This document shows positions 34,229-46,063 of a stretch of 64,000 nucleotides of DNA, piece by piece. The notes below the pieces were generated by a model. It had not been told where the DNA came from. It saw only the letters and a program-made list of their open reading frames with translations, and ran no database searches. Numbering within the stretch: the first letter of the stretch is position 1; each line of letters begins with the position of its first letter. Position numbers and translations under genes: made by a program. Location: the NCBI GenBank assembly GCA_033239125.1, contig BSWB01000002.1, forward strand, positions 155,606,409 to 155,670,408, written 5' to 3'. The DNA comes from Fagopyrum homotropicum (Eukaryota > Streptophyta > Magnoliopsida > Caryophyllales > Polygonaceae).

Positions 34229-36575
34229 TTTTTTTTTTTTTTTGAAAATGGAAAGCGGTTCGAAACCACTAGACGGCGCGCCGTCTAGTGGGTCGAAAGG
34301 CCGAAAAAATCGGCAGACGGTCAAACCGTCAAGGAGGACCACAAATATAGGAGAAAAGAAAAACACAAAAATACACCAAAATAAAACCGAAAGCAAAAAA
34401 GTCTTCAAGGGAAAGCAGGATGATCCAGCCAGCGGGTGACAACGAGCATAAACGTTCATCTTCGAAGGAAGTACACAGGGAGAAAGCCTGGGGAACAACT
34501 GTGGACACCTCAGATTTGGACTGCAACAGAGCCGTCAGGAGTCGATCACAAATCCACGCCCCCTTCTCGACAAACGCACGAGGCCGCCAGCAAATGACTA
34601 CATCAAACCTCAGAAGACGGGTTTGCAGAACACGGTTATCTTGATGGATAAATGTGTAAAACTTGATGGATAAAAGAAATATGATTTGTAGGGAGAAGAT
34701 TGTTCATACATGGCTCATTTATGTTGTCGGGGGTAATTGTTTTTGGGCTTTGTATACATTAGGGAGGGCATTGTTAAGAGAGGGTTAGATAACAAATTGG
34801 TAACGGAAAAATTGTTTGCAATGATATTGTTGTACTTAATGAACAATGGAGAACTTGTTTTTTTTTTTCTTCTTTCTTTTTTTTTTTTTGATTTGTCAAA
34901 GAGAGTAGCTTAGAATGATTGTTTTGCTTAACTAGCTCAAATCTTTTAATGCCACATATGTTGAGTAATATCTTTGACCAGAAACTCCGGTTTGTAACAA
35001 ATGATTTTGTGGGTGAGCCTGTCGTTTCTTAAAGGGTAATCAAGGCGGTGAGAAAGCACTCTACTAGAGTCGGGTGGAGCGAGTTGTGGTCCAACAACAA
35101 AGGGTTGTAACCCGTGACGGTTGTTAAAAATAGCAAAGTAATTGCAAGAAGTAATTACTAGTATCCAAAACAACGAACATTTAATCACACAAAAGCAATT
35201 AAAACGGAAAAGATCCAATTCAACTAAGCAAAAATGTAGCTCATACATCCAAGTCGTTTTTTTTCATAAAGAACAGAAAGGACTGATAAGGTTGATTAAT
35301 CTTTAGCGAGAAAACCGATGATCAACAACGAGATAAAATCGATGATCAACAGGGGCGATACATTGCACCCACAATTTGTCAAGCCTTTTGGTTCTGAAAA
35401 ACCGACTATCGAGTTTTTGAAAATACATGTTCTTGCAATTAGATTGTTCCTGCAAATAGGGCAGAGACAAACCCAACTGCAGTGCAAACCTCATCAAGTT
35501 CAAAGGTTAAAAAGCCATCAGATTTTTTGTAACAAAGGTTCACAGTATCACAGGAATAACCTGTATCCGGCATTTCCATGATTTCAAGCAACTATAATTT
35601 GAGTGCTAATTTGAATATGCTACTAGGTTTTCGATTAACCAATTTAAAAATGGTATCAGCTTATCACACCCATTGTTTATAAAATCAAGCAATTTGGTGG
35701 TGAAGGCGGGTATGACTCGTGGAGATTGGCAAGAGCCGGAGCTTAAGGTCCGTCGGAGATGATGAACAAATCACTACACAGAAACACATCCATCGGTGGC
35801 TAGGGTTTAAAGAGAGGGTGGTAAGCCATTTGAGGTGGAAATTGAGGGTTTCATCATGTGTAAAATGAGGGGTCTCCTCAGTTAAGAGCGTTTTGCATCG
35901 GACTATGGCAAAAACCAATTTCTGCAATTGATTGATAACAGACCTGGGCTTAACACAAATCTGGATTAATCTTAAACAATTGCTTCCAACGGAGATGTTG
36001 CGTCATCACCAGCAAAAAACCGCGACGAGAAGAACAAAGGGGATGAAAGGCGGAGTAGAAAGCCGGGATCTGGGTCGGGAATGGGTTCAAGATGATGAGC
36101 CTCGATCGAGGGTGAAGTAGAGGTGGGTGAGGCTTCTTGGGCTCCGGTAGCTGAAGGCATATGACCATACTTGTTCTTCGGCTCCGATAGGCGAGCGCGG
36201 AGGTGCTTGAAACTCTACCCTCAATTGGAGACGGCGGTGTAGCCATTGAAGACGGCGGTGAAGCCAATGAAGCCTTGAATCCAGATCTGAAGATCTTTCG
36301 AAAGAGCTTAACCAAAATTTTCAATTTGTAATGAATCTCAACCTTCCTAGGGCTTGAGAAGAGGGGATTGGTGAAGATTTTGTATAGTGCGTGAGGCGCA
36401 TTGTTTTCTATGGAGATGAGATCCATTTGTTTCAGTAGCTTAACGGCTGTGGCTGTTGTTTAGCAACAGAAGAAATTAAGCGGTGGTGGGCTTTTCATTT
36501 TGGTTGGGAAGGGTTTCTTCTTGCTACAGTAGGGAGGATTTTTCTTCTCAACCTTCTCACCCGTAAATTTTGAAA
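34229..36575 (-). mobile_element. 2.35-kb poly(A) retroposon with 19-bp target duplication
   Basis: TTTGGGAATAGGTGTTGTT occurs at 34210-34228 and again at 36576-36594, flanking the insert. On the + strand the insert begins with a run of T (34227-34243), so it is a - strand element with a poly(A) tail. The last about 300 bp (34240-34525) match, in inverted orientation, 40440-40760, which shows that they are the 3' end of a repeated family. The interior has no reverse transcriptase. The longest frame (35950-36426, - strand, 158 aa, basic and Pro/Ser-rich) is not recognised and could be an ORF1-like or captured segment. A second poly(T) run at 34857-34890 may mark a nested or composite insertion. 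The final two Ts of the duplication cannot be separated from the tail. Confidence 0.75.
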
Positions 36576-37021
36576 TTTGGGAATAGGTGTTGTTGTACAA
36601 AGTAGATCCGAGAGGGGTTAGTGTGTTTACTTTTTTGGTCGATAGTATCTCTTCGTTTCTTCCTCCAGTGAAGTTTGTCAATAGCCCTCAGTGAAACGGT
36701 CGACATCCGACATCTTTTCCCCACGATGTAAGTTTTTATCCCTAATTGAAAGTTCTTCGACATCACCGCCACGAATAAATGAAGCCCATACAGTTCCCCT
36801 TCTACAGCCTTATACTGATAGCCTTTTTGAAGCCTTGGAGAAGCCATAGATAGCCTCGAAGCACCTTTCATGTGGTTCCTTGTTTGAGATCGGCGAAGAT
36901 GGCTTTTGGACGCTTCCCCCCGAGTCTTTTTGTGAGGGCAAAACACCCAGACATTCTTCTTCTGGCTTTTCAACCTTGTTTCTTCAATCTGCTTCGGATC
37001 ATCTTCTTTTTTCGAATCCAT
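36557..37021 (-). CDS. Unrecognised basic ORF interrupted by the retroposon
   Basis: A 154-aa frame beginning MDSKKEDDPKQIEETRLKSQ, rich in Lys/Arg, with no domain I recognise. Its last part crosses the right copy of the 19-bp duplication, so the retroposon 34229-36575 landed in what was a continuous - strand segment whose other half is 33.7-34.2 kb. There (33825-34130) a second unrecognised frame exists. Whether either was ever a gene is uncertain. Confidence 0.25.
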   Translation of the reverse strand: MDSKKEDDPKQIEETRLKSQKKNVWVFCPHKKTRGEASKSHLRRSQTRNHMKGASRLSMASPRLQKGYQYKAVEGELYGLHLFVAVMSKNFQLGIKTYIVGKRCRMSTVSLRAIDKLHWRKKRRDTIDQKSKHTNPSRIYFVQQHLFPNFKIYG

Positions 37022-38293
37022 AATAATGGCAAGACTTGGTTGGTCGAGATCTAGTTAGTATGGGCAGTCGGAGACTTGCTTATGGTTTTGAAGAATCGAA
37101 TGGGAAGAAAAGGCGGCTAGAATTTCTGGGTGTTTTAGGGACGCGTACAAGCGCGTTCTTCATAAGGGATTGGGGTTTTCTTTATTCTGGGGTTATATAT
37201 ATATATATAAATCATAAAGGTACTTTTATTATTATAATAAATATTACACAAATTTCGTTCAAGATACGGGTTATTGAACCATTTAATTATTCTAGTTACA
37301 CTCTTGAGTTAAATAAATCACTAAAATTAACCTAATTTTAACTCATCTGGCCTAAAGTTTAGCTATAAAGGTGTTGCCATAATGGCAATAAACAATACCC
37401 ATGTTTGTATACTTTTTATACATGTTAAAGATAATAACTTGCTAAATAAATTAGCAAGTAGAGCTCAAATATCTCGAATGATCGTATCAGTATATGGATA
37501 TATAGATCGATTGCCCTTATTTTCTTCAATGGCTTCAAAATCACAACCACCCTCCTACTAGCCTTCGCCGTCGTTCTGACGATGGCCGCCGACAACGCCT
37601 GTCAACACCCATCTCCGATCATTGGCACTGGAGGAGTCACCACAACGTCATTGACACAAATGACAAACCCAGACTGGGGTTCATCCATGATCATCACCAG
37701 CATCCGAATACCCTTCTGGCGATCCCTTGAATATTGACGTTGCCGGTCGCCGGTACGGCGGAGGAATTTATGCGGCTCCTTCCCCATATGACCCTATTCT
37801 TCATTACTTACCTTATGCGCGACAACAATTGTTTATTGCATAAAGTGAGTGGGGACCTCTTTTAGATATCTTTAAATCTTGCGATGCAGGGGGAATAACC
37901 CTAATTCTTTAGGATCGACCTTCTCAATTAGCCTTGGAGTCCGCTTTGAATGACTCAAGAAGAATCTCAAAAAAAAAAAAATGATACAGAGATATTCTCG
38001 GAAAAGAATATTGAGTTTGTGATCATTAGAAAAGTTGTTGCGGATGTTGAGTTTCTTGGGTTAAGCGGTCTCTTAAAGAATAAGCATAACTTCACACACT
38101 TTGGAGGATCGGGATGACAAAAAAATTGTCACATTCGATTGAAAGTTTTTAATTTATATGGTTTTTACAAGTAAAAGCCCTTCATTAAGAAGGGAAGTTT
38201 AATCCATCCACAAATTGTGGGTATCTCTTTTTGCTCTAAGGTAGATCACCTCCCCATCGTAGTCTCTGATTACATAACTCAATAGTAGGCTTC
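37022..38293. other. No supportable gene
   Basis: Short open frames only (37036-37335, 37602-37787), with none recognisable. A (TA)n run occurs near 37193-37207. Confidence 0.45.
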
Positions 38294-39344
38294 TGTTAGA
38301 GATTTAACTAGTGTTAGATTAAAGTTATATGTAATTTACGTTATATCTCTACATTTATGTTATATAAAAGATATGAAGCCTCTAAAGAAAACAAGTTTCA
38401 CGATAACTAAATTCTACATGGTATTAGAGCTACGATCCCTAAATACGTTTCTGCCTAAACATCCCTATAACACAACCCTAATTGTGTCGTCATTACCGGC
38501 GCCGGTGATGGCAGTTATGGCTATCACGCCAACCTACAAGCGCCCTAGAGCCAACTCTACCGGTGTGTTGTTATCACCACAATAAACCTTACTAGAGCCC
38601 TAGGATGCCAACCTACATGCGCCCTAGGGCCGAACCTACCGGCGGCGTGTTATTATCGTCAACCTACCGGCGCCCTATGGCTCAACCTACCAACACCATA
38701 TTGACGCCAACAAACAAAGATCGAAGAAGGGAGGAAGGTTCATCAAGTCTTCATCGCATCTCTTTGTATGAACTCCGAAGGATGTCAACCTACTTAAGTC
38801 CTAGAACCCAACCTACACTAGGGCATCAATCTACTTTCGTCTCAGGGCCCAACCTACCGAACCATAAGACGACAATCTACTTGCGTCACAAGGCTCAACC
38901 AATCAGCGTCATATTGATACCAACAAAACAAAGATCAATGAAGGGAGGAGAGTTCATCAAGTCCTCATTTCATCCCTTCGTATCAACTCCCTATATCAAC
39001 CTACATGTTTACTAGGGCTCAACCTACCGGCATTCAATTATCGCCAACAAAACAAAGAACAAGAAGGGAGGTCCATCAAGTCCTCCTCGCATCTATTCGT
39101 TATAACACCAATTTTTGCTCAAGTACTCACTGCCTTCATACGCAAGTTACGAGGAGCGTCAAAAACCAAAAACCTTCAAGTTCAATTGTTCAAGCTTAGA
39201 GTTGTTGAATGTCACATCAACTTGAGGCGAGTGTTAGCAATAGAACTAGGTTTGGTTAAAGTTATATGGATTTTATTGTTTTATCCCTACCTTTATTTTA
39301 TATAAGACTATCCACGCCCTTAAGTTAAATTGTTAAATTTTACA
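38294..39344 (+). mobile_element. TRIM retrotransposon (copia-type PBS, 113-125 bp LTRs)
   Basis: The 5' LTR (38294-38418) begins TGTTAGAGATTTAACTAG and ends TTCTACA. It is followed at once by TGGTATTAGAGCTACGATCC (38419-38438), a near-perfect copia primer-binding site for initiator tRNA-Met. The 3' LTR (39232-39344) begins TGTTAGCAATAGAACTAG, shares 'gttaaagttatatg' and 'tttatNttatataa', ends TTTTACA, and is preceded by a purine-rich 'aacttgaggcgag' tract. The LTRs are clearly diverged, so the copy is old. The flanking 5-mers do not match. The roughly 810-bp interior encodes no gag or pol. It contains a decayed tandem repeat with the phrase CAACCTACxxGCGCCCTAGG and 'aagaagggaggttcatcaag', whose translation gives the ORF at 38605-39015. 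Confidence 0.85.
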
Positions 39345-40439
39345 CTCTTGCAAATACATCAATCAAATATTTTCCACATCTTTTTACAAATATATCAATC
39401 ACATATTTTCCACATCTTTTTTTTGTCTGCTTTTCTTTTAGAAATTGAAGGGAATTATATTATATACGGAACATGAAAGGTAAGAAAAAGACATATAGAC
39501 AGAGTATATACGTAATTTCGTACACAAATAGAGTATATAAATAGGATTATAAATGGAGTGGAATATGTGGACAACATAAAGGATATGAAGTCAAGTTTCA
39601 AGATTACTGATTTCTACAGTTTCTTGAAAATAATCTCTCTTTTAATAAACTCGAAAATAACTTTGTCAACTTTAAGCATTAGCAGGGAGGTTTTAAGGGG
39701 TGAGCTCACTAGGAAGTGGCGCACCCAACTCAATTTTTTGTGTGCAGCCAACCCAATTCCTGGATTTAACTCGTAAAACAATTACTTTTTAAATATTGTA
39801 TTGTACAATCAAGTTAATCTTTTATACGTTAGATGCGCAGAATATCACCGACCCTCCTTCTCAACAAAAAAAATATTTTGTACAATGACCCAATTCTTCA
39901 TTTGATAGTTAGTTATACTTATTGGATTATATAATTTATTGTTTCGTATGTTTTGAATATTTTCTTTATTCCGGTATTAAATTTCTACAAATTAATAAAT
40001 TTAAATTTATTAAAAATATATTTAAATTTAGATTATAAGAATAATCAATCAATCAATTAAAATGTCTTGATTTGTACAGCCCATTACAATATATATGTTA
40101 AAAAACTTATAACATTTTTTATTAAAATTTCGTTCAGAAAATTCCTGTCTTCGTCCCTGCTTGTTTGATTGCTTGTGTTGATCAACCAAACTTGTAGCTT
40201 GTTTGAGTGCTTGTGTTGTTCAACCAAACTTGTAAGGATTGTTCGATGGATGAATTAAAAAAGATGAATTGTCGTAGATGTGTTTGAGTAGATATATAAT
40301 TTATGGGTGATAAGAAATGATAGTTTTACCAAAATATCCTACATAATTTCAGATTATGCTTTTTTTTTTCTTGAATTCATCTTAAATAATCTTAAACTTT
40401 TAACTTAATTTTTCATAGTCTATAGTTGTTAAACAGGTT
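39345..40439. other. Non-genic, AT-rich
   Basis: No gene or element boundary recognised. Short direct phrases ('cttgtttgattgcttgtgttgatcaacc'-like, twice near 40158-40220) occur. Confidence 0.45.
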
Positions 40440-40765
40440 GATGAAGATGACAAAAGTTAAAATTAACCTGACAGTTACCAAATCTGAGGTGTCCACAGTT
40501 GTTCCCCAAACTTCCTACATGAGTACTTCCTTCGAAGATGAACGTTCATACTCGTCGCTTCCGTCCGACTGGATCATTCTGCTTTCCTCTGAAGCCGTCC
40601 TTCCTTTCGGGTTTTTATGATATATTTTTAATGTTTTCTTTTTCTCCTTTGTTGTTGTCTTTAATGACGGTTAGTCCGTCTGCCGATCCATTTCGACCTT
40701 TCGATCCAATAGTCGGCGCGCTGTCTATGAAATCGAACCGCTATCCATTATCAAAAAAATAAAAA
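40440..40765 (+). mobile_element. 5'-truncated copy of the 34-kb retroposon
   Basis: 40483-40750 is the inverted counterpart of 34240-34525, for example 'aaatctgaggtgtccacagt', 'cttcgaagatgaacgttcat' and 'cggcgcgc'. It ends in an A-rich tail (about 40753-40769), so this copy is on the + strand. Only the 3' part of the family is present. The short ORFs here arise from the repeat. Confidence 0.7.
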
Positions 40766-40769
40766 AAAT

Positions 40770-42558
40770 AGCTATAATCGTCAATAAGAAAATTTGAATG
40801 AAAATAGACTTTATTTATTTATTACTAGAATAACTTAGATATCTTTTTAATTTTGATATTAAAATTCAATCATAACTTTTGTCATTATATTTTAGTTAAT
40901 ATAACTTAGGTATTAGGTTACATATTTTCTTTTCCAAAACTAAGAAATTCAAATTCATAAGGTACGGAATGATACACATTTGTATAATATTGTTGAGTTG
41001 TGGATCGGCCTTTGCCGGCCACTAAGCTATGTTACGATCGAATAAATATTAAAAATAATGTCCTAAAGAACCAAATTAAGCATATAACACGTGGTGCACA
41101 TATATAACGAAGCAAACATCCCGCATATGAGCTCATCATGAGACCATGTGCATGCTCAGGTTAACGTTTGAACAATGCAACTCGTGACATCGTAAGGCCA
41201 TTTCACACCACAGAGACATCGATGAGACTTATGTTATATGCTATAGCTATCTTTTTTTTCAAAAAAAAAACGGAAAGCGATTAGGTAGTCCACCCTATAA
41301 CATCATCACGAAGTACGAGAACACGTAGTACGAGAACACGAAGTATGAGATCGATAGAAAAACAAGTGTTGAGATTCGATAATTAGGTTGTAGCTATTTA
41401 TGATTTGTTTTATGTTTGATCTATTGAATTTTAGGCATTAAATTTTTGGTATATATTTTGGGTGTTACATTGACATAAGTATTATATTTCGGACATTATT
41501 TACGTTATTAAGTATTTAAATTTAAGTATAGAAATTTGGGTATTATAATTAAGATATATAAATAAATTTAGAAAAGCAAGAGATATATTTCATTTATTCG
41601 GTAATAAGATGGAAGAAAGGGTCTTTGAACCATAATTCGAAACTCATTAACTATTTTAACTAATTTAGTCGGTATTCAACCGAGCAATCAACAATTGTAG
41701 TCAGATTCACGCATATATAATAACTTTATCCGGTTGAGCTATTTTTTCGCAGGACCTCGCTACAAATTCATACTTAGACTAATGCAAGTAATTTGTAGTG
41801 TCATCATATCTAAAAACATGTAGAGAAACCCATCCGCAAAAATATGAATATTTAGATACACATGTTGTTTAGTAACCAATCGTCAATCATTTAGTTAAAG
41901 ACATGTTATTTGGTTGTTGTAGCTTAACCTTTGTTTTGAAAGAAAAATATCTAGATACACATACATTCCGACTTGATACGTGTCTTAAGCACATCAAATT
42001 AATGTTAGAGTAATGTGTTTCATAGATTTATGGTTTGGAGCATTCACCCTCCAAGACTCCAAGTGAAGTTGATGTGAAAGTACCAATGCTCAACTTATTG
42101 TTGAACACAGCATATAACTATTGTATATACTATACAGTGACGTTACATAACATATACCCATCCAAAAGACTTATATTATATCGTGTAGAAATTGTTATGT
42201 CACATCCTTCGACTTACCTTGAGTCCACAAAGTGGCGAGTATCATGCATTGATGACGAGTTTTTCTAAAAGACGGTGATCATATAATTTTGGCATCAAAA
42301 TACAAGCTGGATGGTTCAAAATTCGGAGGCCATGACTATGAGGAATTTTTTGGTGTCAACACTAAAGTAGGAGCGGCGGAAGAAACTGGTTTTGATTACG
42401 TTTGACATGAAAAAGACGGTTAAAAAAATTTTAAAAATCATGCCTAATTCTCTGGTTCCGGTTTTGTATTGCGTCGGTCTTCAAATCTCACATTGGTTAT
42501 GAATCTACTCCTTTGTAGGTTTTATGACCCACGAATAAAGAATTAGTAAAAAAAAATT
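40770..42558. other. No supportable gene
   Basis: Apart from the small minisatellite at 41308-41354, nothing is recognised. The 77-aa frame at 42035-42268 has no known domain. Confidence 0.45.
41308..41354. repeat. 16-bp minisatellite, three units
   Basis: 'cacgaagtacgagaa' is repeated three times with small changes ('cacgtagtacgagaa', 'cacgaagtatgagat'). Confidence 0.7.
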
Positions 42559-43770
42559 GGATTTTTCCGCTTGGTTCTCTCGAGGTTTCGACTTTTCTTT
42601 TTGGTATCCACTAAGTTTCAAAATTTCTTTTGATACCCTCAAGGTTTGGATATTTTCTCCTTTGTGCCCTTTCTTACATTTTCTGTCAATTTTTTCAAAT
42701 CTGTTAAATAAAATTTTAGAAAAAATGGAAATTAAAATATATTCTCCTTTCTAATGTAAAATAAAAAAAAGAATAAAAGTCGGTAGGCTCTCTCTATCAC
42801 GACGACACAGGAGATTCACCTCGTCACCGCCGACTCCGACTCCCATCTTCAACTCCATCGTCACCTCTGGATTTTGTCGTCACCGCCTCTTCTGTCGTCA
42901 CCTCAAGTAAGAGTATCGATTTTAGGGTTTCCTAATTTTAGATTTGTATTCGACTTTGTTTGATTTGTAAACAGTTGCAATGTGCATCTGAACTCATTCG
43001 TTTGAGTTAGATTTGTGTAATTGGGTTGGTGAGCATGAGTTTGTTGCTTTAAACTTAGCGAGTATGAGTTTTCATTTCACTTTGTTGTACTGGATATGGA
43101 TCACACTGGTGTTTTTTGCTGTTTTACCGAATTTGTTGCTTTAAATTTAATAAGCATGAGTTTTTATTCGACTTTGCTTTCCAATTCCTTTATTAGGTGC
43201 ACTTCAAGTGTTTGTGAGGTCTCCCAAATACTCCACAAGTACATCTGTGTAGTTTATCAGAACAATGAAATGCTTTTTATTGAAGTTAACTTGGTTAAAA
43301 CTAATATTGTAGCTTGTAATATGTTTGACTTCATCATATATTGAAGTTAACTTGGTTAAAATTAAGATTTCTTTACTTAACTTGCTCCATCAGGATCATG
43401 CCAAAAAAATGACTTTACTGGTATGCTTCTTCCTTTTAAGTTGATCAAGGTACTAGTACAAAGTAACAAAAGGAAATGTTTTCTTCAATCATAAGCTCAT
43501 TGCTTAGTGCATCTTCTTTATTGACCTCACTGACCTACATCTGATTCCATCTCTTTTGTAAAACTATTTAATTACTGACCCGCATCAGATACAATATACA
43601 ATTTTGTAAATTAATGTAAAACAGTTTCATGCCTAACTAATTTGTAAATTCAAAAATATAATTAAATTTAGAAATGTAAAGCAGATACAATATACAATTT
43701 TGCTTAACTAAGTTTTTTTTTTGCTAATTCAACATCATGCATAACTATTTTTTGTGTGAATTCAGTTTTA
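42559..43770 (+). repeat. Left TIR with leader exon and intron
   Basis: This is about 1.2 kb. It includes a sequence rich in 'cgtcaccgcc', then a splice-donor-like CAA|GTAAGAG near 42905 and, at the inner edge, a T-rich acceptor ending GAATTCAG (43765) just before the ATG at 43771. The right TIR has the same two signals in the same places, so the TIR probably supplies promoter, leader exon and leader intron. It is longer than the right TIR because it contains an extra duplicated piece (for example 'acaatatacaattttg' twice, near 43591 and 43688). Confidence 0.6.
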
Positions 43771-44193
43771 ATGGAATCTCACAATAAAACCACCGCTTCA
43801 ACATCTGCAGTGAGGTTTGCAAAGGAGTATTTTAGACGTCAGCCACCAAAAAGAATTTTGTGTAAAATTTCTCGGTCAGAAAAGAATCCGGACATGCCCT
43901 ATTATGCTTGTAATGTTTGTCAATTCTTCAAATGGGTGAATGTATCACATATGATAGGCTACGGTCGAAGCGAGCACGTGAATGAAAGTAGTTCTCACAA
44001 TGATGCAACAATTGCGGCTTTTAGAGATGAATTGTTCCAAGATTTGAAGGATGAGATTAAAGAGATAAAGATAATTGTCCAAGGATTGACTTCTCAAGAG
44101 AAAGAAAATCAAATTAAGGAGTCCATGATATATATTAAAGGTGACATGAAAGTGGCTATTGTTTTATACTTGGTTATATTAGTCATCGTGTAG
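43771..44193 (+). CDS. GRF-like zinc-finger protein with C-terminal membrane segment
   Basis: 140 aa. I start at MESHNKTT (43771), directly after the acceptor-like GAATTCAG, rather than at the earlier in-frame Met at 43756, which would lie in the intron. Residues about 30-57 (RILCKIS...NPDMPYYAC...CQFFKWVN) resemble a GRF zinc finger (C..C, NP, C, C.FF.W), though the usual C-x-C pair at the front is reduced to one Cys. Residues about 78-120 are charged and helical (DELFQDLKDEIKEIKIIVQG, coiled-coil-like). The last about 15 residues (VAIVLYLVILVIV) form a hydrophobic tail anchor. GRF fingers bind nucleic acid in other proteins. Here it sits where an accessory gene of a MuDR-like element would be; the function is unknown. 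Confidence 0.6.
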   Translation: MESHNKTTASTSAVRFAKEYFRRQPPKRILCKISRSEKNPDMPYYACNVCQFFKWVNVSHMIGYGRSEHVNESSSHNDATIAAFRDELFQDLKDEIKEIKIIVQGLTSQEKENQIKESMIYIKGDMKVAIVLYLVILVIV

Positions 44194-45033
44194 CAAAATT
44201 GATGTTTGGAAGTTGTTAGAAAATTTGGGATTATTAGATTATGTTACTACCTTTATGCGTTTTTAAGCGCAAACATTATTGTTAAATTATGCATTTTTTA
44301 AGAATCAAAGTTACCCGATTATAGTAGTCTTTTACATGTTAACTCAAGTTCAAAAACAGTTTTATAAGTTCTTACAAAATGGACACTTTTTGATGCAAAT
44401 CATGATATTGCGTAGTCTATTACATATTTTCATACATCTGAATTAACAATTGGGAGATTAAGGGGTGCGATTCATCATAAAAAATCACAGTAGTGATTTT
44501 TTATCCAACAATAAAGGTGTGTGTTTCAAAAAAAAAAAAACTAGTGTATGTGTTTTGTAGTGTTTTTGGTTGTGTTTTGTGTTTTATGTTGTGTTTTAGT
44601 TTTTAAAAAACTGTGTGCGTGTTTGGTATGAGTAGTGTTTTTTTGTGTAGTGTTTTTAGGGTATAATTACTATTGTACCCATAGTTTTACTAAAAATTAC
44701 ATGTCCTTACCCTTATAATTTTTTACTGAAGTTTTCTCTTTCTCGTTAGGGTTTGGTATCGGGTGACAGAGTATCCTCTCTCGGGGCAGCCGACGACTTC
44801 TTTCTCTGTTCGGTTTCGCCTGGAGGTCCCTGCAGTGGTCCGCAACTGGAGCAATGTCTTCCTTCATAAATTATAGAATTGTCGTCGAATTGCTGTTGAA
44901 TAATCCTGTACCACCTGGAGATCGTCTTTTGCTTATATTGTTGTCGAATTGCTGTTGAATAATCCTATACTGATATAAAGGATTTGATTGTATGTACTAC
45001 AACTCTTCTACCTCAGTTCTCGAATTTGTTCTT

Positions 45034-45210
45034 ACCATACTTGTTAAGTGCAGATTGGTATTTGTTGTATGCTTTCATATAGGAACCTGAATTTATCTGA
45101 ATTTAATTGCTACTCATATACTGCCCTTATTTTCCTTATTCTTACCATACTTGTTAAGTGCATATTGGTATTGGTTGTATGCTTTCATACAGGAAGCCGA
45201 ATTTTGTGGA
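45034..45210. repeat. Tandem duplication, about 107-bp period
   Basis: 'cttaccatacttgttaagtg' followed by 'gcttttcata'-like sequence occurs at about 45034 and again at about 45141. A similar duplication ('gtcgaattgctgttgaataa') is found at 44883 and 44944. These lie in the leader region of the Myb/SANT gene. Confidence 0.6.
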
Positions 45211-45362
45211 CTAATATCAGAATTTCTGCATATGAAAATATTGAGAAAATTGATTGGTGAATTGACTGAAGCTGAATTTTATGCCCGTAATTTCAGAATT
45301 TCTGCATATTTGTTAAGTATGTGGGATATGTTTTATATTTACTTAAATTTGTTGTAGTTGGG

Positions 45363-46063
45363 ATGGAGAACAGTGTTTCTCAAAGTCGTTGTAGAGGTCC
45401 GAATTTCTCATGGGATGATGAACTAGTTAAAGTTCTAGTGAAGATACTAGTTGAATACCAAAAGAAAAATGGAAGCAAGCAAGCATACAATTGCAAAGAA
45501 ATTAGTACAACTTTTACTACTACATCTGGGAAGAGTGGTGTCAAGGATACTTGTAGGAACAAGTACGAGTCAATGAAAAAAGAGTATAAGTCTTGGAACC
45601 TGCTTATGAATTCTGAGACGGGTCTTGGTTGGGATGACAACACCCGTAGGATCACGACATCAAATGAATGGTGGGATATGAAGATTAAGGTAATTGATAT
45701 TTCTTTTCTATACATTACGGTATTAAAAGACATGTACTATACTAATGTATGTTTTTATTATTGCAGGAAGATCCAAACTGCAAGAAATACAGGAACAAGG
45801 GAATTGATGTTGATTATGAAGAATTGTTGCGTTCACTTTTTTCTAGGAACGTAGCAACAAGGCGTCTTGCCATGTCTTCCGGCATGGCACGAGAAAAAAG
45901 TATCAAGTATGTGTCACTTGCAAATGAAGAGGAAATAGAATTCGGTATTGGGGAAGGAGATGAGTCAAAAGATAAAGAAGAAGAGTCACTACTAGATGAA
46001 GTAATGTTAATGCTTGATCGTTTCGTTGAAAAAGGTTTGGTGGAGGATGGATCATCATTATAG
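45363..46063 (+). CDS. Myb/SANT-like DNA-binding protein (transposon ORF1 type)
   Basis: Two exons, 45363-45689 and 45767-46063, joined by a 77-bp GT-AG intron, give 207 aa. The domain (about residues 13-110) runs FSWDDELVKVLVKILVEYQK, then a Cys-containing KDTCRNKYESMKKEYKSW (tryptophan-rich helix 3), GLGWDDNTRRITTSNEWWDM and, across the splice, KEDPNCKKYRNKGIDVDYEE. This is the plant Myb/SANT-like domain (Pfam PF12776 type) seen in host proteins and in ORF1 of PIF/Harbinger transposons, where it binds the element ends. The C-terminal third is acidic. The start at MENSVSQ is chosen because the frame before it, although open, is hydrophobic and unlike the family. The reading frame is intact. 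Confidence 0.75.

Noticed and set aside
34127..34526. Several ORFs of 60-120 codons
   Set aside because: They are frames of the retroposon 3' end shared with 40.4 kb, with no conserved protein signal.
35651..35670. TGGTATCAGCTTATCACACC as a retrotransposon primer-binding site
   Set aside because: Only the first nine bases match the tRNA-Met PBS and no LTR end lies next to it.
38605..39015. 136-codon ORF as a gene
   Set aside because: It lies wholly inside the TRIM and encodes its decayed tandem repeat.
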